Of a stretch of 43,932 nucleotides of DNA, positions 7,770 to 16,653 are shown piece by piece. Position numbers and translations under genes: made by a program. The DNA is from an uncultured Bacilli bacterium (lineage in GTDB: Bacteria > Bacillota_I > Bacilli_A > RF39 > UBA660): positions 1-43,932 of the forward strand of contig CANRPY010000010.1 in NCBI GenBank assembly GCA_947632595.1. Reading direction: 5' to 3'. Numbering within the stretch: position 1 is the first letter of the stretch; every line of letters starts with the position of its first letter. Below the pieces are notes generated by a model, which ran no database searches, was not told the origin of the DNA, and saw only the letters and a program-made list of their open reading frames with translations.

Positions 7770-8703
7770 CTATATTTAAAATAAAGTTTTCAATTTCTCT
7801 ATGCGGATTTGTATCGGTTGTTTTTAGACGGTAGTCGATATCACTTAATTTCTTCATAATCTCTAATAATTCTTTTTCTGTATAGAGACCGATTAATTCT
7901 CTTGTTTTTTTAATTCGATAATCTGATTTTTCTTCTAGCATACTTGCAATTTCTCTATCTGATAAATTTCTTTTCGATAATAATTTTACTTGATAGATGA
8001 TTCTTATTTGACTTGCTAAAAGACCGATAATACTTAATGGTTCTATATTATATTCTAATAGTTCTCTATATTTTTTTAGAGCATCTTCTTTATCTTTTAA
8101 AGCAAGACTTCTTGAGAAAGAAAAGGTTAAATCTTTGGAGTCTCCTAATTTTTTTACTACGAGTTCTTCGATATCTTTTCTTTCTATCTTTTTTTCATCC
8201 CACTTATAATTTTTTAATTTTTCACATTCCATTTTGATCTTGGTTACATCTTTTTGACAAAGTTCTTCTAATAGATTGATTTCTTCTTGTGAAATCGTAA
8301 ATCCTTTTAATTGTTCTTTCATATAAGATTTTGGAGATACTTCTACTTCTATTGTCTTACATTTCTTTTTTAATTCTTTTGCTAATTTTGTTGTATGATT
8401 TAATTTTTTGGATTCTACGATTAGTAAATTTTCTGGAAGTGGGTTTTCAATATATTTATATAAATGTTCAAGGTTTTCTTTTTCTTCTTCTTGAGAAATT
8501 GCTTCTATATTTCTGATAATAACTATTTTTTTACTGGACAAGAAGTGATAGGTATCTAGATCTTCTAAGGCATTTTCTAGGGATGTTTCTTCAATATCAT
8601 AGATTGATTTTTCTGCCTCTTCAAATTTTTCTTGATGGATTATCTTCTTTTCTATTTCTTCTTTGGCAGCAAAATCATCAGATTCTAGTAGATAACTAGT
8701 CAT
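7759..8703 (-). CDS. holA: DNA polymerase III subunit delta
   Basis: 314 residues. The delta subunit of the clamp loader opens the beta clamp. The sequence follows the family pattern: an N-terminal domain with LSSKKIVIIRNIE and LLIVESKKLNHTTKLAKELKKK, no Walker A motif (delta has a degenerate AAA+ fold), and a helical C-terminal collar with the LALKDKEDALKKYRELL region. The start overlaps the alaS stop by 8 bases, so translation is coupled. It is last in the T-box operon kinase-kinase-alaS-holA. Confidence 0.88.
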   Translation of the reverse strand: MTSYLLESDDFAAKEEIEKKIIHQEKFEEAEKSIYDIEETSLENALEDLDTYHFLSSKKIVIIRNIEAISQEEEKENLEHLYKYIENPLPENLLIVESKKLNHTTKLAKELKKKCKTIEVEVSPKSYMKEQLKGFTISQEEINLLEELCQKDVTKIKMECEKLKNYKWDEKKIERKDIEELVVKKLGDSKDLTFSFSRSLALKDKEDALKKYRELLEYNIEPLSIIGLLASQIRIIYQVKLLSKRNLSDREIASMLEEKSDYRIKKTRELIGLYTEKELLEIMKKLSDIDYRLKTTDTNPHREIENFILNIEKE

Positions 8704-11389
8704 TTTCGGAAAGTTCCTTTGCGACTTCTTTTTCTAAGTCTTCTGCATTATTTTTCTCTGATGTTCCTCCTTGAGCGAATGTTGCACTTCCTCCTCCATT
8801 TCCTGATGCATAGGATGCTATTTTTTTCATAATGTATCCTGCATTGATTTTGGAATTACTCTTTGCGATAAAGTTCATGCTGCCCTCTTTTTTTTCATTG
8901 ATGAAGAAGATAAATCCTTCTTTCATTTCATTGATAAGAGAGTCTGCAATACTTTTTAAAATATTATTATCTTTATTGTTTACTGTCATGATGATGGTTT
9001 CTAATCCTTGAATTGTTTTGATATGTTCTCTATAGATATCTAGGTTTTGAAGAGATGCTTGTTCTTTTAGTGAATAATATTTCTTTTCTAATTCTTTTTC
9101 TTCTTGGTGAACATATTCTAATTCATTACGATTAAAGATAATATCTTTATAGGAAGTTGGAAGATCATTATTAATATCGACTTCAAACTCTAGTTTTAGC
9201 CCACTATTTCTTGCTTCTTCTAGAATTTCTTTTGCTTTCATCAATAGTCTTATTTTATCTTCATTATATGGCTTTATTACATCGTATAAAGCTTCTTCTA
9301 TTTTGTCATTTGTTGCGGCTTCTATACGATAGACATTACTTCCTTTAGATTCACAAGAGTAGATGGCAAGGCGTTTGATATCTTTTGTGTTTACGGCATG
9401 CGTTCCTCCACATAGTTCCATTGATTTTCCTATTTTTACCACTCTTACGGTTTCCCCATATTTCTCACTAAATAATGCCATCGCTCCCATTTGTTTTGCT
9501 TTTTCTAGTGGCATAATTTCTGTTGAGACAATTAAGTTTTCCTCTATCATGTTATTGGCAAAATTTTCTACTTCTAGGATTTTTTCATCTGTCATTTTAC
9601 CGGAATAGGTAAAGTCAAAACGTAATCTTTCATCATCTACATAGCTTCCTGCTTGATGAATGGTGTTGGATACGACTTGTTGTAGTGCATATTGTAGAAT
9701 ATGAACACTTGAGTGATTACATTCAATGTGTTTTCTTCTTTCTTTATCTACTACACATTCTACTTCGTCTCCTACTGTGATTACTCCGTCTAATAATCTT
9801 ACTTTATGTATATTTTGACCATTTGGTCCTTTAAAGACATCTACGACTCTTGCTTTAAAGTTTTTTCCAAGTAACATACCGGTATCGCTTACTTGTCCAC
9901 CTGCTTCTGCATAAAAACAAGTTCTTTCAATAGATAGGTAGGTATCATGATCAATCGATTCTACTTGTTCCTCTTTTGTAAAGATTGCTTGAATCTTGCT
10001 TCTTAGACGATAAATGCCATAGACAAAGTCTGATTTCTCTTTAAAATCTAATAATACTTTTTTCTGAGATGCCATAGACGTCTTTGTTTTGGCATTTTTC
10101 TTTGCAAGTTCTTTTTGCATATTCATGTATTTATCAAATTCTTCTTTAGATACTTTTAATCCTTTTTCTAACAAGTATTCTTCTGTTAATTCAAATGGGA
10201 ATCCATAGGTATCATATAATTTAAAAGCTTCTTCTCCACTAATCATTCCGTCATTTGAGTTTTCTGTTAATTCTTTTAGACGTCTTTCTCCTGCTTCTAG
10301 AGTTTTTAAGAATAGTTTTTCTTCTTCTAGAACCGTTGCTTCTACTTGTGCTCTTTTCTCTTTTAGATATGGGTAGGCATTTTGCATAACATCTACGACA
10401 TCAGAGACTATTTTATACATAAATGGACATTCAATTCCTATATTTTTTCCAAAGCGTACACTTCTTCTTAATAATCTTCTTAGGACATATCCTCTTCCTA
10501 CATTTTCAAATCCTGCTCCATCGGCAAGGGCAAAGGTGATGGCTCTTATGTGGTCAGCAATAATTTTAAATTCTTTTTGTCCAACGTAGTCAAATAAGGA
10601 TAATTCTATGATGTGTTTCATGATTGGTTTAAATAAGTCTGTTTCAAAGTTAGAGTCTACATCTTGGAAAATACAGCACCATCTTTCAAGCCCTGCACCG
10701 GTATCAATATTTTTACTAGGTAACTCTTGGTAATCTTTTCTAGCAACTCCTTCTTTGGCATTAAATTGAGAAAAGACGTTATTCCATATTTCTACATATC
10801 GTTCTTGGTCGATATCTTTTTGGAACTTTTCAAATGCGGTTCCATCTGGATCAAATTTTTCTCCACGGTCAAAGAAGATTTCGGAATCTGGACCACATGG
10901 TCCTTCCCCTATTTCCCAGAAGTTTCCTGGTAGTGGTACAATATGGTCTTCTGCAAGACCTACTTCTATCCATCTTTTTTTGGCTGCTTCATCGTCTTCA
11001 TATACGGTTACATATAATTTATTCTTATCAATATCAAAATGGTTTTTTGATGTTAATAACTCAAAGGCAAAGCCAATGGCTTCTTCTTTAAAATAATCTC
11101 CTACTGAGAAGTTTCCCATCATTTCAAAGAATGTTTGATGTCTCTTTGTTACTCCTACATTTTCAATATCATTTGTACGAATACATTTTTGTATGTTTAC
11201 AATTCTTCTACTTTCTGGTACTTCTGTTCCATCAAAATACTTTTTTAGAGGAGTTACTCCTGCATTAATCCATAATAGACTATCATCGTTGATTGGTACA
11301 AGGGGTGCACTTTCTAATACTTTATGTCCTTTTTCGGTAAAATAACGAAACCATGTTTGTCTTATTTCGTCATGTGTCATGTACTTCAT
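8696..11389 (-). CDS. alaS: alanyl-tRNA synthetase
   Basis: 897 residues, full length. Charges tRNA-Ala in the cytoplasm. In order: the class II catalytic domain from residue 5 (RYFTEKGHKVLESAPLVP, LLWINAGVTPLKKYFDG), the tRNA-binding middle, the editing domain with the zinc-type HxxxH motif (CNHSSVHILQYAL) and the later ELCGGTHAVNTKDI Cys/His motif, then the C-Ala domain with GNGGGSATFAQGGT. It lies 4 bases after a P-loop kinase gene. Control is probably by the upstream Ala-type T-box, which reads uncharged tRNA-Ala. Confidence 0.98.
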   Translation of the reverse strand: MKYMTHDEIRQTWFRYFTEKGHKVLESAPLVPINDDSLLWINAGVTPLKKYFDGTEVPESRRIVNIQKCIRTNDIENVGVTKRHQTFFEMMGNFSVGDYFKEEAIGFAFELLTSKNHFDIDKNKLYVTVYEDDEAAKKRWIEVGLAEDHIVPLPGNFWEIGEGPCGPDSEIFFDRGEKFDPDGTAFEKFQKDIDQERYVEIWNNVFSQFNAKEGVARKDYQELPSKNIDTGAGLERWCCIFQDVDSNFETDLFKPIMKHIIELSLFDYVGQKEFKIIADHIRAITFALADGAGFENVGRGYVLRRLLRRSVRFGKNIGIECPFMYKIVSDVVDVMQNAYPYLKEKRAQVEATVLEEEKLFLKTLEAGERRLKELTENSNDGMISGEEAFKLYDTYGFPFELTEEYLLEKGLKVSKEEFDKYMNMQKELAKKNAKTKTSMASQKKVLLDFKEKSDFVYGIYRLRSKIQAIFTKEEQVESIDHDTYLSIERTCFYAEAGGQVSDTGMLLGKNFKARVVDVFKGPNGQNIHKVRLLDGVITVGDEVECVVDKERRKHIECNHSSVHILQYALQQVVSNTIHQAGSYVDDERLRFDFTYSGKMTDEKILEVENFANNMIEENLIVSTEIMPLEKAKQMGAMALFSEKYGETVRVVKIGKSMELCGGTHAVNTKDIKRLAIYSCESKGSNVYRIEAATNDKIEEALYDVIKPYNEDKIRLLMKAKEILEEARNSGLKLEFEVDINNDLPTSYKDIIFNRNELEYVHQEEKELEKKYYSLKEQASLQNLDIYREHIKTIQGLETIIMTVNNKDNNILKSIADSLINEMKEGFIFFINEKKEGSMNFIAKSNSKINAGYIMKKIASYASGNGGGSATFAQGGTSEKNNAEDLEKEVAKELSEND

Positions 11390-11393
11390 ATTT

Positions 11394-11945
11394 TTATTCT
11401 CCTATTTCTTTTATAATTTCTTGAAGGCGGCTAATGACTTCTTCTTTACTACCGTTATTTAGAATGTAGTAGTCTGCATAGGCAATTGGGCCACCTTTAT
11501 ATAGATTTTCAATTTCTGATAAATCTCGATATTCAATTGCTTTTCTATCAAATGGTCTATCTGGACGAGTCGCGACTCTTTCATAACGTTTTTCTTTATC
11601 GGTTACGACACAAATTAATTTTAAGTCTTTGTATCTTTCTATTAAGTATTTATATTCATACCATGAGTATAATCCATCTAGTACGACATTATTTTTTTGA
11701 ATGGCTTCTTTAATTTCTGGATCTAGGAATTTGGCATAGCATTCTGGCCCGTGGTCTTTTCTTAGTTTTTCACGAAATTCTTTTTCGGTTTTGCCATCTT
11801 CTGATCTTTTGATTCCTGCTTCTTCCATTAATTTATAAGTGATTCCACCAAAGTATAGTTTGGTCCAATTCTTTTCTTCTAAATACTCTGTTACCACACT
11901 TTTTCCTGTTCCACTCATTCCAACGATTGCGATTAATTTATTCAT
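11394..11945 (-). CDS. P-loop kinase-like ATPase, possible nucleotide or dephospho-CoA kinase
   Basis: 183 residues. Walker A is GMSGTGKS at 9-16. The downstream order resembles small nucleoside-monophosphate and dephospho-CoA kinases: a lid-like RVATRPDRPFDRKAIEYRD region and a C-terminal ADYYILNNGSKEEV strand-turn typical of that group. The substrate cannot be told from sequence. Its start overlaps the other kinase gene by 8 bases, and AGGAGG precedes the ATG. Both kinases lie between the Ala T-box and alaS, so they should respond to alanine shortage. Confidence 0.75.
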   Translation of the reverse strand: MNKLIAIVGMSGTGKSVVTEYLEEKNWTKLYFGGITYKLMEEAGIKRSEDGKTEKEFREKLRKDHGPECYAKFLDPEIKEAIQKNNVVLDGLYSWYEYKYLIERYKDLKLICVVTDKEKRYERVATRPDRPFDRKAIEYRDLSEIENLYKGGPIAYADYYILNNGSKEEVISRLQEIIKEIGE

Positions 11946-12483
11946 AGGTTCCTCCTTCTTTTTCTACGATTGTTTTTGCAGAAAACTTCAAATCTTCTTC
12001 TTTTTCATTTTTTATTATGATATCAAAACCTTGATACTCATCAATTTCTGTTTCGGTTCTATGTTTCTTTTCTTCTTCTGTTAAACCATTTTCTTGATTT
12101 TCTCTTTCTATTTTTATTACCATTACGTCTTTTGCAGATGCTTTTATACGATCAATTTCATGAATTAGTCTTGCATCTGTAATGATAAAGGTATCAAAGA
12201 AGTTTTTTAAGATTTCGATATCTTCTAGTAGTCGATTTACTAAAAAGTCTTTTTTTCCTAGTTTTTCCTGAATCCATTCAATTCCCATTTTTTGTAGGAA
12301 TTCTCTAGGCTTTGTTTCTTCTTTTCCATCCCAACCAAAATAGGTTTTGGCATAAAGATATAAAGGCGTCGTTAACTGCATGATGCAAGGATGATATCCT
12401 TTTTGTTCTAACTCTTCTTTTAGATACTTTCCAAAGGTATTTTTTCCTGTTCTAGCTTTCCCACCAATTACATAGATTTTCAT
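11938..12483 (-). CDS. P-loop kinase resembling deoxynucleoside monophosphate kinases
   Basis: 181 residues. An atypical Walker A, GGKARTGKNT, at residues 7-16. The layout (GKNTFGKYLKEELEQKGY, then MQLTTPLYLYAKTYFGWDG, FLQKMGIEWIQ and FIITDARLIHEIDRIK) resembles phage-type dNMP kinases, where the FGWDG-K-PREFLQ region contacts substrate. The function is inferred from this pattern only. It is the first gene after the T-box leader, with ribosome site AGGAG six bases before ATG. Confidence 0.72.
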   Translation of the reverse strand: MKIYVIGGKARTGKNTFGKYLKEELEQKGYHPCIMQLTTPLYLYAKTYFGWDGKEETKPREFLQKMGIEWIQEKLGKKDFLVNRLLEDIEILKNFFDTFIITDARLIHEIDRIKASAKDVMVIKIERENQENGLTEEEKKHRTETEIDEYQGFDIIIKNEKEEDLKFSAKTIVEKEGGTYE

Positions 12484-12499
12484 TTTATTCTCCTTTTAT

Positions 12500-12647
12500 C
12501 CAAATAAAAGACCATCCTAGGAGGACGAATCTGCCCGGTACCATCCTAGTTTGGTCTTCTTTTTTATAACGGTATCCCGAGAAAACTCCAAAAGCTGCTT
12601 CTAGTAAACTTATGGTTAACTTTCACCAAACGTTAACTCTCTTCTCA
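12500..12647 (-). promoter_or_regulatory. T-box riboswitch, alanine type, of the kinase-kinase-alaS-holA operon
   Basis: Read on the minus strand. The stem I base pairs GAGAA (right after the permease stop) with TTCTC; the GGTGAAAG distal-loop motif follows; the specifier region is GAA-GCA with GCA (Ala) at 12596-12598. A CGG-GATA-CCG hairpin (12570-12579) fits stem III, and the T-box motif AGGATGGTACCGGGC is at 12533-12547. The terminator pairs GACCAAACTAGGA with TCCTAGGATGGTC and ends in a T-rich run near 12502. The antiterminator uses the T-box bulge, which would bind the ACCA end of uncharged tRNA. A weak -10 (TATAGT, 12657-12662) lies in the last codons of the upstream gene. Confidence 0.92.
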
Positions 12648-13847
12648 TAAGGATTTACTATACTCCTCTTTTTTCTTTGTTTTCTTATTTTCTATTTCTT
12701 CTTCCTCTTCTTCTGGTTCTATAATTTTTAATTTTTCATTGAAGAAGGTTGCGAATATTTTAATGCAGGCTATGACAGGTGTTGCGATAACCATACCTAA
12801 TATACCAAAAAAATGTTGGAAAATCAATAGTCCTAGCATGATTGTTACAGGATGTAACTTCATCGTATGACCCATAATTAATGGTTGATAGAAATTGTTT
12901 TCCAAGATTTGGACAATGACAATGGAGATTAAAACACAGATTCCTGTAATTGGAGAAGTTGCGAATCCTACAATTACTGCAGGGATTCCTCCAATATATG
13001 GTCCAAAGTATGGAATAATATCGGTTATTGCACAGAACATGGCAAAGACTATAGGTGCTTGCATTCCAGCAATGGTTAGACCAATTGCTTGTGTTAAGAA
13101 CACTAATAACATGATGATGAATACTCCTTGTACGTAGCTTCTTAGAGATGTATTGATTCGATTTAGTAATTCATCATAGTTTTCTTTCCATCTTGTTGGA
13201 ATAAAACGTTTAATACTTCTATTTACTTTCTTTAAATCAAATAGTAAGTAGAATCCTACCATTAATCCTAAGGTTATATTTAATCCTCCACTTACTACAC
13301 TCTTTCCAATATTTAATACATGTTTTGGAAGGTCGGATACAATACTCATTCCATAGTCTGTAATGAATTTCATAATATTTTTCTTTAATTCTGCTGTATT
13401 TACTAAGTTCTCTGTATCAAATCTTTGAATGAGTTTGATGGAGAAGTTGGTTAAATCTTCAAATAAACTTGGTGCTGCACTGACAAAGTCTTTTACTTGA
13501 GAAACTAGACTCGGTATTAGCGAATAAGAGAAAGCAATGATACATCCAATAATTAAAATATAGATTAAGATACAACCTAGAATTCTTGGAATCTTTTTCT
13601 TTTCTAATTTGGTTACTAATGGATCAAATAACCATGCGATTACAAAACCAATAAAGACTGGTGATATTACAACTAATATCTCTTTTATTATTTTTAGAAT
13701 TTTCCATTCTTTTAATAAATAAGTTCCTAATAAGATAATACATACGATTGCCATAAAAAAGCCTATTTTTAAAATCTTATTTATGGTTCGAATCATACTA
13801 TTGAAAGCAGGATAATCGATTGAGGTTTCTTTTTCTCTTCGAAACAT
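12645..13847 (-). CDS. AI-2E family transporter (PerM/YtvI-like membrane protein)
   Basis: 400 residues from ATG 13847. The in-frame ATG nine bases upstream abuts the ribosome site AAGGAG, so the inner one is preferred. About eight membrane segments occur in two groups, with the family signatures VISPVFIGFVIAWLFDPLV near the N-terminus, GGLNITLGLMVGFYLLFDLKK in the middle and FGPYIGGIPAVIVGF near the C-terminus. The tail is a charged Glu/Lys stretch. The substrate is unknown for most of this family; the name does not prove AI-2 export. The neighbour order permease then alaS is also seen in Bacillus (yrrI-alaS). Confidence 0.9.
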   Translation of the reverse strand: MFRREKETSIDYPAFNSMIRTINKILKIGFFMAIVCIILLGTYLLKEWKILKIIKEILVVISPVFIGFVIAWLFDPLVTKLEKKKIPRILGCILIYILIIGCIIAFSYSLIPSLVSQVKDFVSAAPSLFEDLTNFSIKLIQRFDTENLVNTAELKKNIMKFITDYGMSIVSDLPKHVLNIGKSVVSGGLNITLGLMVGFYLLFDLKKVNRSIKRFIPTRWKENYDELLNRINTSLRSYVQGVFIIMLLVFLTQAIGLTIAGMQAPIVFAMFCAITDIIPYFGPYIGGIPAVIVGFATSPITGICVLISIVIVQILENNFYQPLIMGHTMKLHPVTIMLGLLIFQHFFGILGMVIATPVIACIKIFATFFNEKLKIIEPEEEEEEIENKKTKKKEEYSKSL

Positions 13848-13871
13848 TTTCTTCATCTCCTTATATTCTTC

Positions 13872-13880
13872 ATTATATCA
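13872..13880 (-). promoter_or_regulatory. extended -10 promoter of the AI-2E family gene
   Basis: Reads TGATATAAT on the minus strand, about 25 bases before the ATG. Confidence 0.65.
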
Positions 13881-13934
13881 CGTTTTTTTCTTCTGGAAAG
13901 TGAATATTTACTTTTTCTTTTTTTTGAAATTGAT

Positions 13935-13940
13935 TATAAT
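13935..13940 (+). promoter_or_regulatory. -10 box of the IMPACT-family gene
   Basis: TATAAT, 16 bases before the ATG at 13957; no convincing -35. A ribosome site GGTGAGG lies at 13947-13953. Confidence 0.5.
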
Positions 13941-13956
13941 AGATTTGGTGAGGAAT

Positions 13957-14541
13957 ATGAAAACTATTTTAGAGGATACTTCTTCTTACTTAGAAGTAAA
14001 ACATTCTAAATTTTATTGTTATTTTTATCCTTTAGAGAGTCCCTCTATTACTTCTTATCTTGATGAATTACGAAAGATGCATCCTAAAGCAGACCACTTT
14101 TGTTATGCATATTTATTTGATGATTATAAGCATTTTTCTGATGATGGAGAACCTGGGGGAACGGCTGGTATGCCTATTTTTCATGTTTTAGAAAAAGAAG
14201 GGTTGAATCATGTACTCGTTGTTGTTGTAAGATACTTTGGGGGAATTAAATTAGGAGCAGGTGGACTTGTTCGTGCTTATACAAAGGCTGTTACTAGTAC
14301 TCTTCCCTCTTTAAATACCTGTTCTATGGAAAAAGGGTATCAAATTTCTCTTACGATTCCTTATGAAGAAGAGAAAAACCTTCTTTTTTTACTTGGAACT
14401 TCTACGATTCTTCATAGAGAATATGATTCTATCATTCATTATACTGTCTTAGTATCTTCTTCTGTTTATCAAAAACTTATGAAATATCAACCTATTTTAC
14501 TTCAAGAATGTATGATAAAAGAACTCAATTCTTCCGTTTGA
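13957..14541 (+). CDS. yigZ: YigZ/IMPACT family protein
   Basis: 195 residues from ATG 13957, after GGTGAGG. A longer frame opens upstream but encodes only a hydrophobic low-complexity run and includes the promoter. The N-terminal domain has the conserved IMPACT motifs: KHSKF near the start, then DGEPGGTAGMPIF and VVVVRYFGGIKLGAGGLVRAYTKA. The C-terminal part is the DUF1949-type ferredoxin-like domain. The bacterial role is uncertain; the eukaryotic relative modulates translation control. The stop lies within a terminator shared with convergent tdk, and the two coding ends overlap by 17 bases. Confidence 0.92.
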   Translation: MKTILEDTSSYLEVKHSKFYCYFYPLESPSITSYLDELRKMHPKADHFCYAYLFDDYKHFSDDGEPGGTAGMPIFHVLEKEGLNHVLVVVVRYFGGIKLGAGGLVRAYTKAVTSTLPSLNTCSMEKGYQISLTIPYEEEKNLLFLLGTSTILHREYDSIIHYTVLVSSSVYQKLMKYQPILLQECMIKELNSSV

Positions 14542-14551
14542 GTTCTTTTTT
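14517..14551. terminator. bidirectional terminator containing the yigZ and tdk stops
   Basis: Perfect 10-bp stem: AAGAACTCAA at 14519-14528 and TTGAGTTCTT at 14538-14547, with A and T runs outside. Both stop codons fall inside it. Confidence 0.85.
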
Positions 14552-15118
14552 CTTTTCTTTCATATAACAACTTGGACATAAAGATTCATAAGTAATTTTA
14601 CCTTCTCCATCGATTGCGACTTGGTTTCCGGAAAAAGTGTATTTTCCATTTACCATTCTTACGTTAAAGGTTGCTTTTTTGCCACATTTACAAATCGTTT
14701 TCATCTCTTCTATTGTATGAGCAAGTTCTAAAAGTCTTATACTTCCTTCAAATCCATTTGTATTAAAGTCTGTTCTTAGTCCATAACAAATAACGGGAAT
14801 TTCTTTTTCTATCGTTATCTTTAATAGTTCGTCTACTTGTTTTCTTTTTAAAAATTGAGCTTCATCTACAAAGATACAACTAATCTCTCTTTTTTGTTTT
14901 TTTAAGAGTTTTTCTAAATCTTCGTCCTCTTTGATTAAGTGATCTACTTCTCTTTCTAGACCAATTCTTGATACTACTTTATTTCCACCTTTTGTATCGA
15001 TAATTGGTTTTAATAATAATACTTCCATTCCTCTATCTTCATAGTTATGAATTGCTTGTAATAAAGCGGATGTTTTTCCACAATTCATGGCACCATAGCG
15101 AAAATATAATTTTGCCAT
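14525..15118 (-). CDS. tdk: thymidine kinase (type II)
   Basis: 197 residues from the ATG at 15118, eight bases after AGGAGGG; the frame opens 10 codons earlier but without a ribosome site. Phosphorylates thymidine to dTMP in pyrimidine salvage. P-loop GAMNCGKT at 9-16, Walker B CIFVDEAQFL around 81-90, GLRTDFNTNGFEGS around 113-126, and zinc ligands Cys143, Cys145, Cys181 and Cys184 with the lasso loop between. It follows sigE by 36 bases and may have its own promoter within the sigE end. Confidence 0.97.
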   Translation of the reverse strand: MAKLYFRYGAMNCGKTSALLQAIHNYEDRGMEVLLLKPIIDTKGGNKVVSRIGLEREVDHLIKEDEDLEKLLKKQKREISCIFVDEAQFLKRKQVDELLKITIEKEIPVICYGLRTDFNTNGFEGSIRLLELAHTIEEMKTICKCGKKATFNVRMVNGKYTFSGNQVAIDGEGKITYESLCPSCYMKEKKKELKRKN

Positions 15119-15138
15119 ATCCTCTACCCTCCTTGTAC

Positions 15139-15168
15139 AATATATCACGAACGTTTAATGATTTACAA
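15139..15168 (-). promoter_or_regulatory. possible promoter of tdk
   Basis: On the minus strand TTGTAA (15163-15168), 18-base spacer, TATATT (15139-15144). It overlaps the last sigE codons and would let tdk be expressed outside sporulation. Confidence 0.5.
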
Positions 15169-15874
15169 GGAGTTTTAATCGTTTTATTACTTTCTTTTCA
15201 ATTCTAGAAATATAACTTTGAGAGATTCCTAATCTATCTGCTACTTCTTTTTGTGTATACTCTTCATTTCCTAATAATCCATATCGTAAAACCATAATAT
15301 CTCGGTCTCTTGGTTTTAAGTTTTTAATCTCTTCCAACATCTTCTTTTTATCTTGTTCTTCTTCAATACTTTTTGAAATATATTCTTTTTCTGTTCCAAT
15401 AATATCTTCTAAATGTAATTCATTTCCATCACTATCTAGTGATAGAGATTCTTCCATACTTATTTCTTGTTTTACTTTTTTATTCTTTCTTAAAAACATT
15501 AAGATTTCATTATCAATACATCTAGATATATAGGTTGCTAATTTGATATTTTTACTAGAATTAAAAGTATTAATTCCTTTTATTAATCCAATACTACCAA
15601 TACTTACTAAGTCTTCTAAATCAACTCCTGTATTTTCATATTTTTTTGCTAAAAAGACAACTAATCTTAGATTATGTTCAATTAATTTTTCTTTTCCTTC
15701 TTCTTCTCCATTTTCTTTTAAATGGAGGTAGTAGTTTTCTTGTTCTTGAGACAATGGTTCTGGTAGGATATCGGTTGCTCCTACGTAAAATATATTTTCT
15801 TTTTTGGTAATTTTACAGATTATTTTTCTAATGAAACGCTTGATTTTCCTTAACACTCTTTTTATTTTTCTCAT
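15155..15874 (-). CDS. sigE: sporulation sigma factor SigE precursor
   Basis: 239 residues, the length of known pro-sigma-E. Directs mother-cell transcription early in sporulation. Residues 1-30 form a basic, amphipathic pro-sequence (many Lys/Arg with Ile), followed by the processing-site context FYVGATDILPEPLS. Region 2 contains NTGVDLEDLVSIGSIGLIKGINTFNSSKNIKLATYIS, diagnostic of sporulation sigma factors. Region 4 has RDRDIMVLRYGLLGNEEYTQKEVADRLGISQSYISRIEKKV with its helix-turn-helix. Its start overlaps spoIIGA by 4 bases, the usual operon with its own protease. SigK is similar, but the spoIIGA linkage settles the call. Confidence 0.96.
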   Translation of the reverse strand: MRKIKRVLRKIKRFIRKIICKITKKENIFYVGATDILPEPLSQEQENYYLHLKENGEEEGKEKLIEHNLRLVVFLAKKYENTGVDLEDLVSIGSIGLIKGINTFNSSKNIKLATYISRCIDNEILMFLRKNKKVKQEISMEESLSLDSDGNELHLEDIIGTEKEYISKSIEEEQDKKKMLEEIKNLKPRDRDIMVLRYGLLGNEEYTQKEVADRLGISQSYISRIEKKVIKRLKLLVNH

Positions 15875-16602
15875 ATGATTTCCTCCTCTATGGTATTTGG
15901 TAAGATACAGTTACATCCTTCTATTTGTAGTTTTTCTTTACTTCTTCCAATTAAACAACTCTTTACGACTTGTTCATTAATTTTTACTTTATCTGGTTTC
16001 ATAACTTCTATGATTCCTTCTGTATTTAAGGCTTTATATGGGATATAGAAGCATTTTTCTTCTGGGAAGTCTAATTCTACTAGAATAACTGATTTGTGAC
16101 TTATAGGGGATTTTATTTGGTTTCCTGTATCCATAAATCCTTCAAAAGTATATGTTTTTCTATTAATTGTGATTTCTACATGATACGTTTTTCTTTGTTT
16201 ACTCTTTTCTTTTTTCCATATTCTTAGAAAGATTTTTAAAATGATTCTTGTAAAAAATAATAAGTATATTATATTTTGATAGAAACTTAATTTGATGGGA
16301 AATAAGTAGATTGTTCCCCCTATTATGATACTTAATAGATAAAAATAAAAGGTTGTCTCTATTAGATTCTTTCTTCCAAAGGATATTAGATTCATGAGAA
16401 GACTTAGAATGATTTTTATTCCTACTAATTGATAACTACTTATTTTTATGTATAAGAATATGGTTGTGATAGAACCTAGTAGACTTCCTAATAGGATTCT
16501 TTTGTTCGTTGTTTTTTTCTTTAATAATCTTTTGGTTCCATATAAGATCATGTAATCTAGTAAGAAATTTAGAAGAAAGACGGATTCTGTATAGATTTTC
16601 AT
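15871..16602 (-). CDS. spoIIGA: sigma-E processing peptidase SpoIIGA
   Basis: 243 residues, somewhat shorter than the Bacillus protein of about 310. A membrane aspartic protease that removes the pro-sequence of sigma-E. Residues 1-125 hold about five membrane segments; the C-terminal domain contains the single catalytic motif GFMDTGNQ with Asp158, followed by the flap-like strand SVILVELDFP. The enzyme acts as a dimer, each partner giving one Asp. It is expressed just before sigE with a 4-base overlap. In Bacillus the forespore signal SpoIIR activates it; that gene is not in the window. Confidence 0.93.
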   Translation of the reverse strand: MKIYTESVFLLNFLLDYMILYGTKRLLKKKTTNKRILLGSLLGSITTIFLYIKISSYQLVGIKIILSLLMNLISFGRKNLIETTFYFYLLSIIIGGTIYLFPIKLSFYQNIIYLLFFTRIILKIFLRIWKKEKSKQRKTYHVEITINRKTYTFEGFMDTGNQIKSPISHKSVILVELDFPEEKCFYIPYKALNTEGIIEVMKPDKVKINEQVVKSCLIGRSKEKLQIEGCNCILPNTIEEEII

Positions 16603-16628
16603 TTTATCACCATGCTTATTTTAGCAAG

Positions 16629-16653
16629 AAAAAAACGACTATTTTGTCGTTTT
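16629..16653 (-). terminator. terminator between the small membrane protein and spoIIGA
   Basis: Perfect 8-bp stem: AAAACGAC at 16632-16639 and GTCGTTTT at 16646-16653, loop of 6, with a T run on the minus strand. It isolates spoIIGA-sigE from upstream transcription. Only 26 bases remain for the spoIIG promoter, whose type I cannot assign. Confidence 0.75.
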
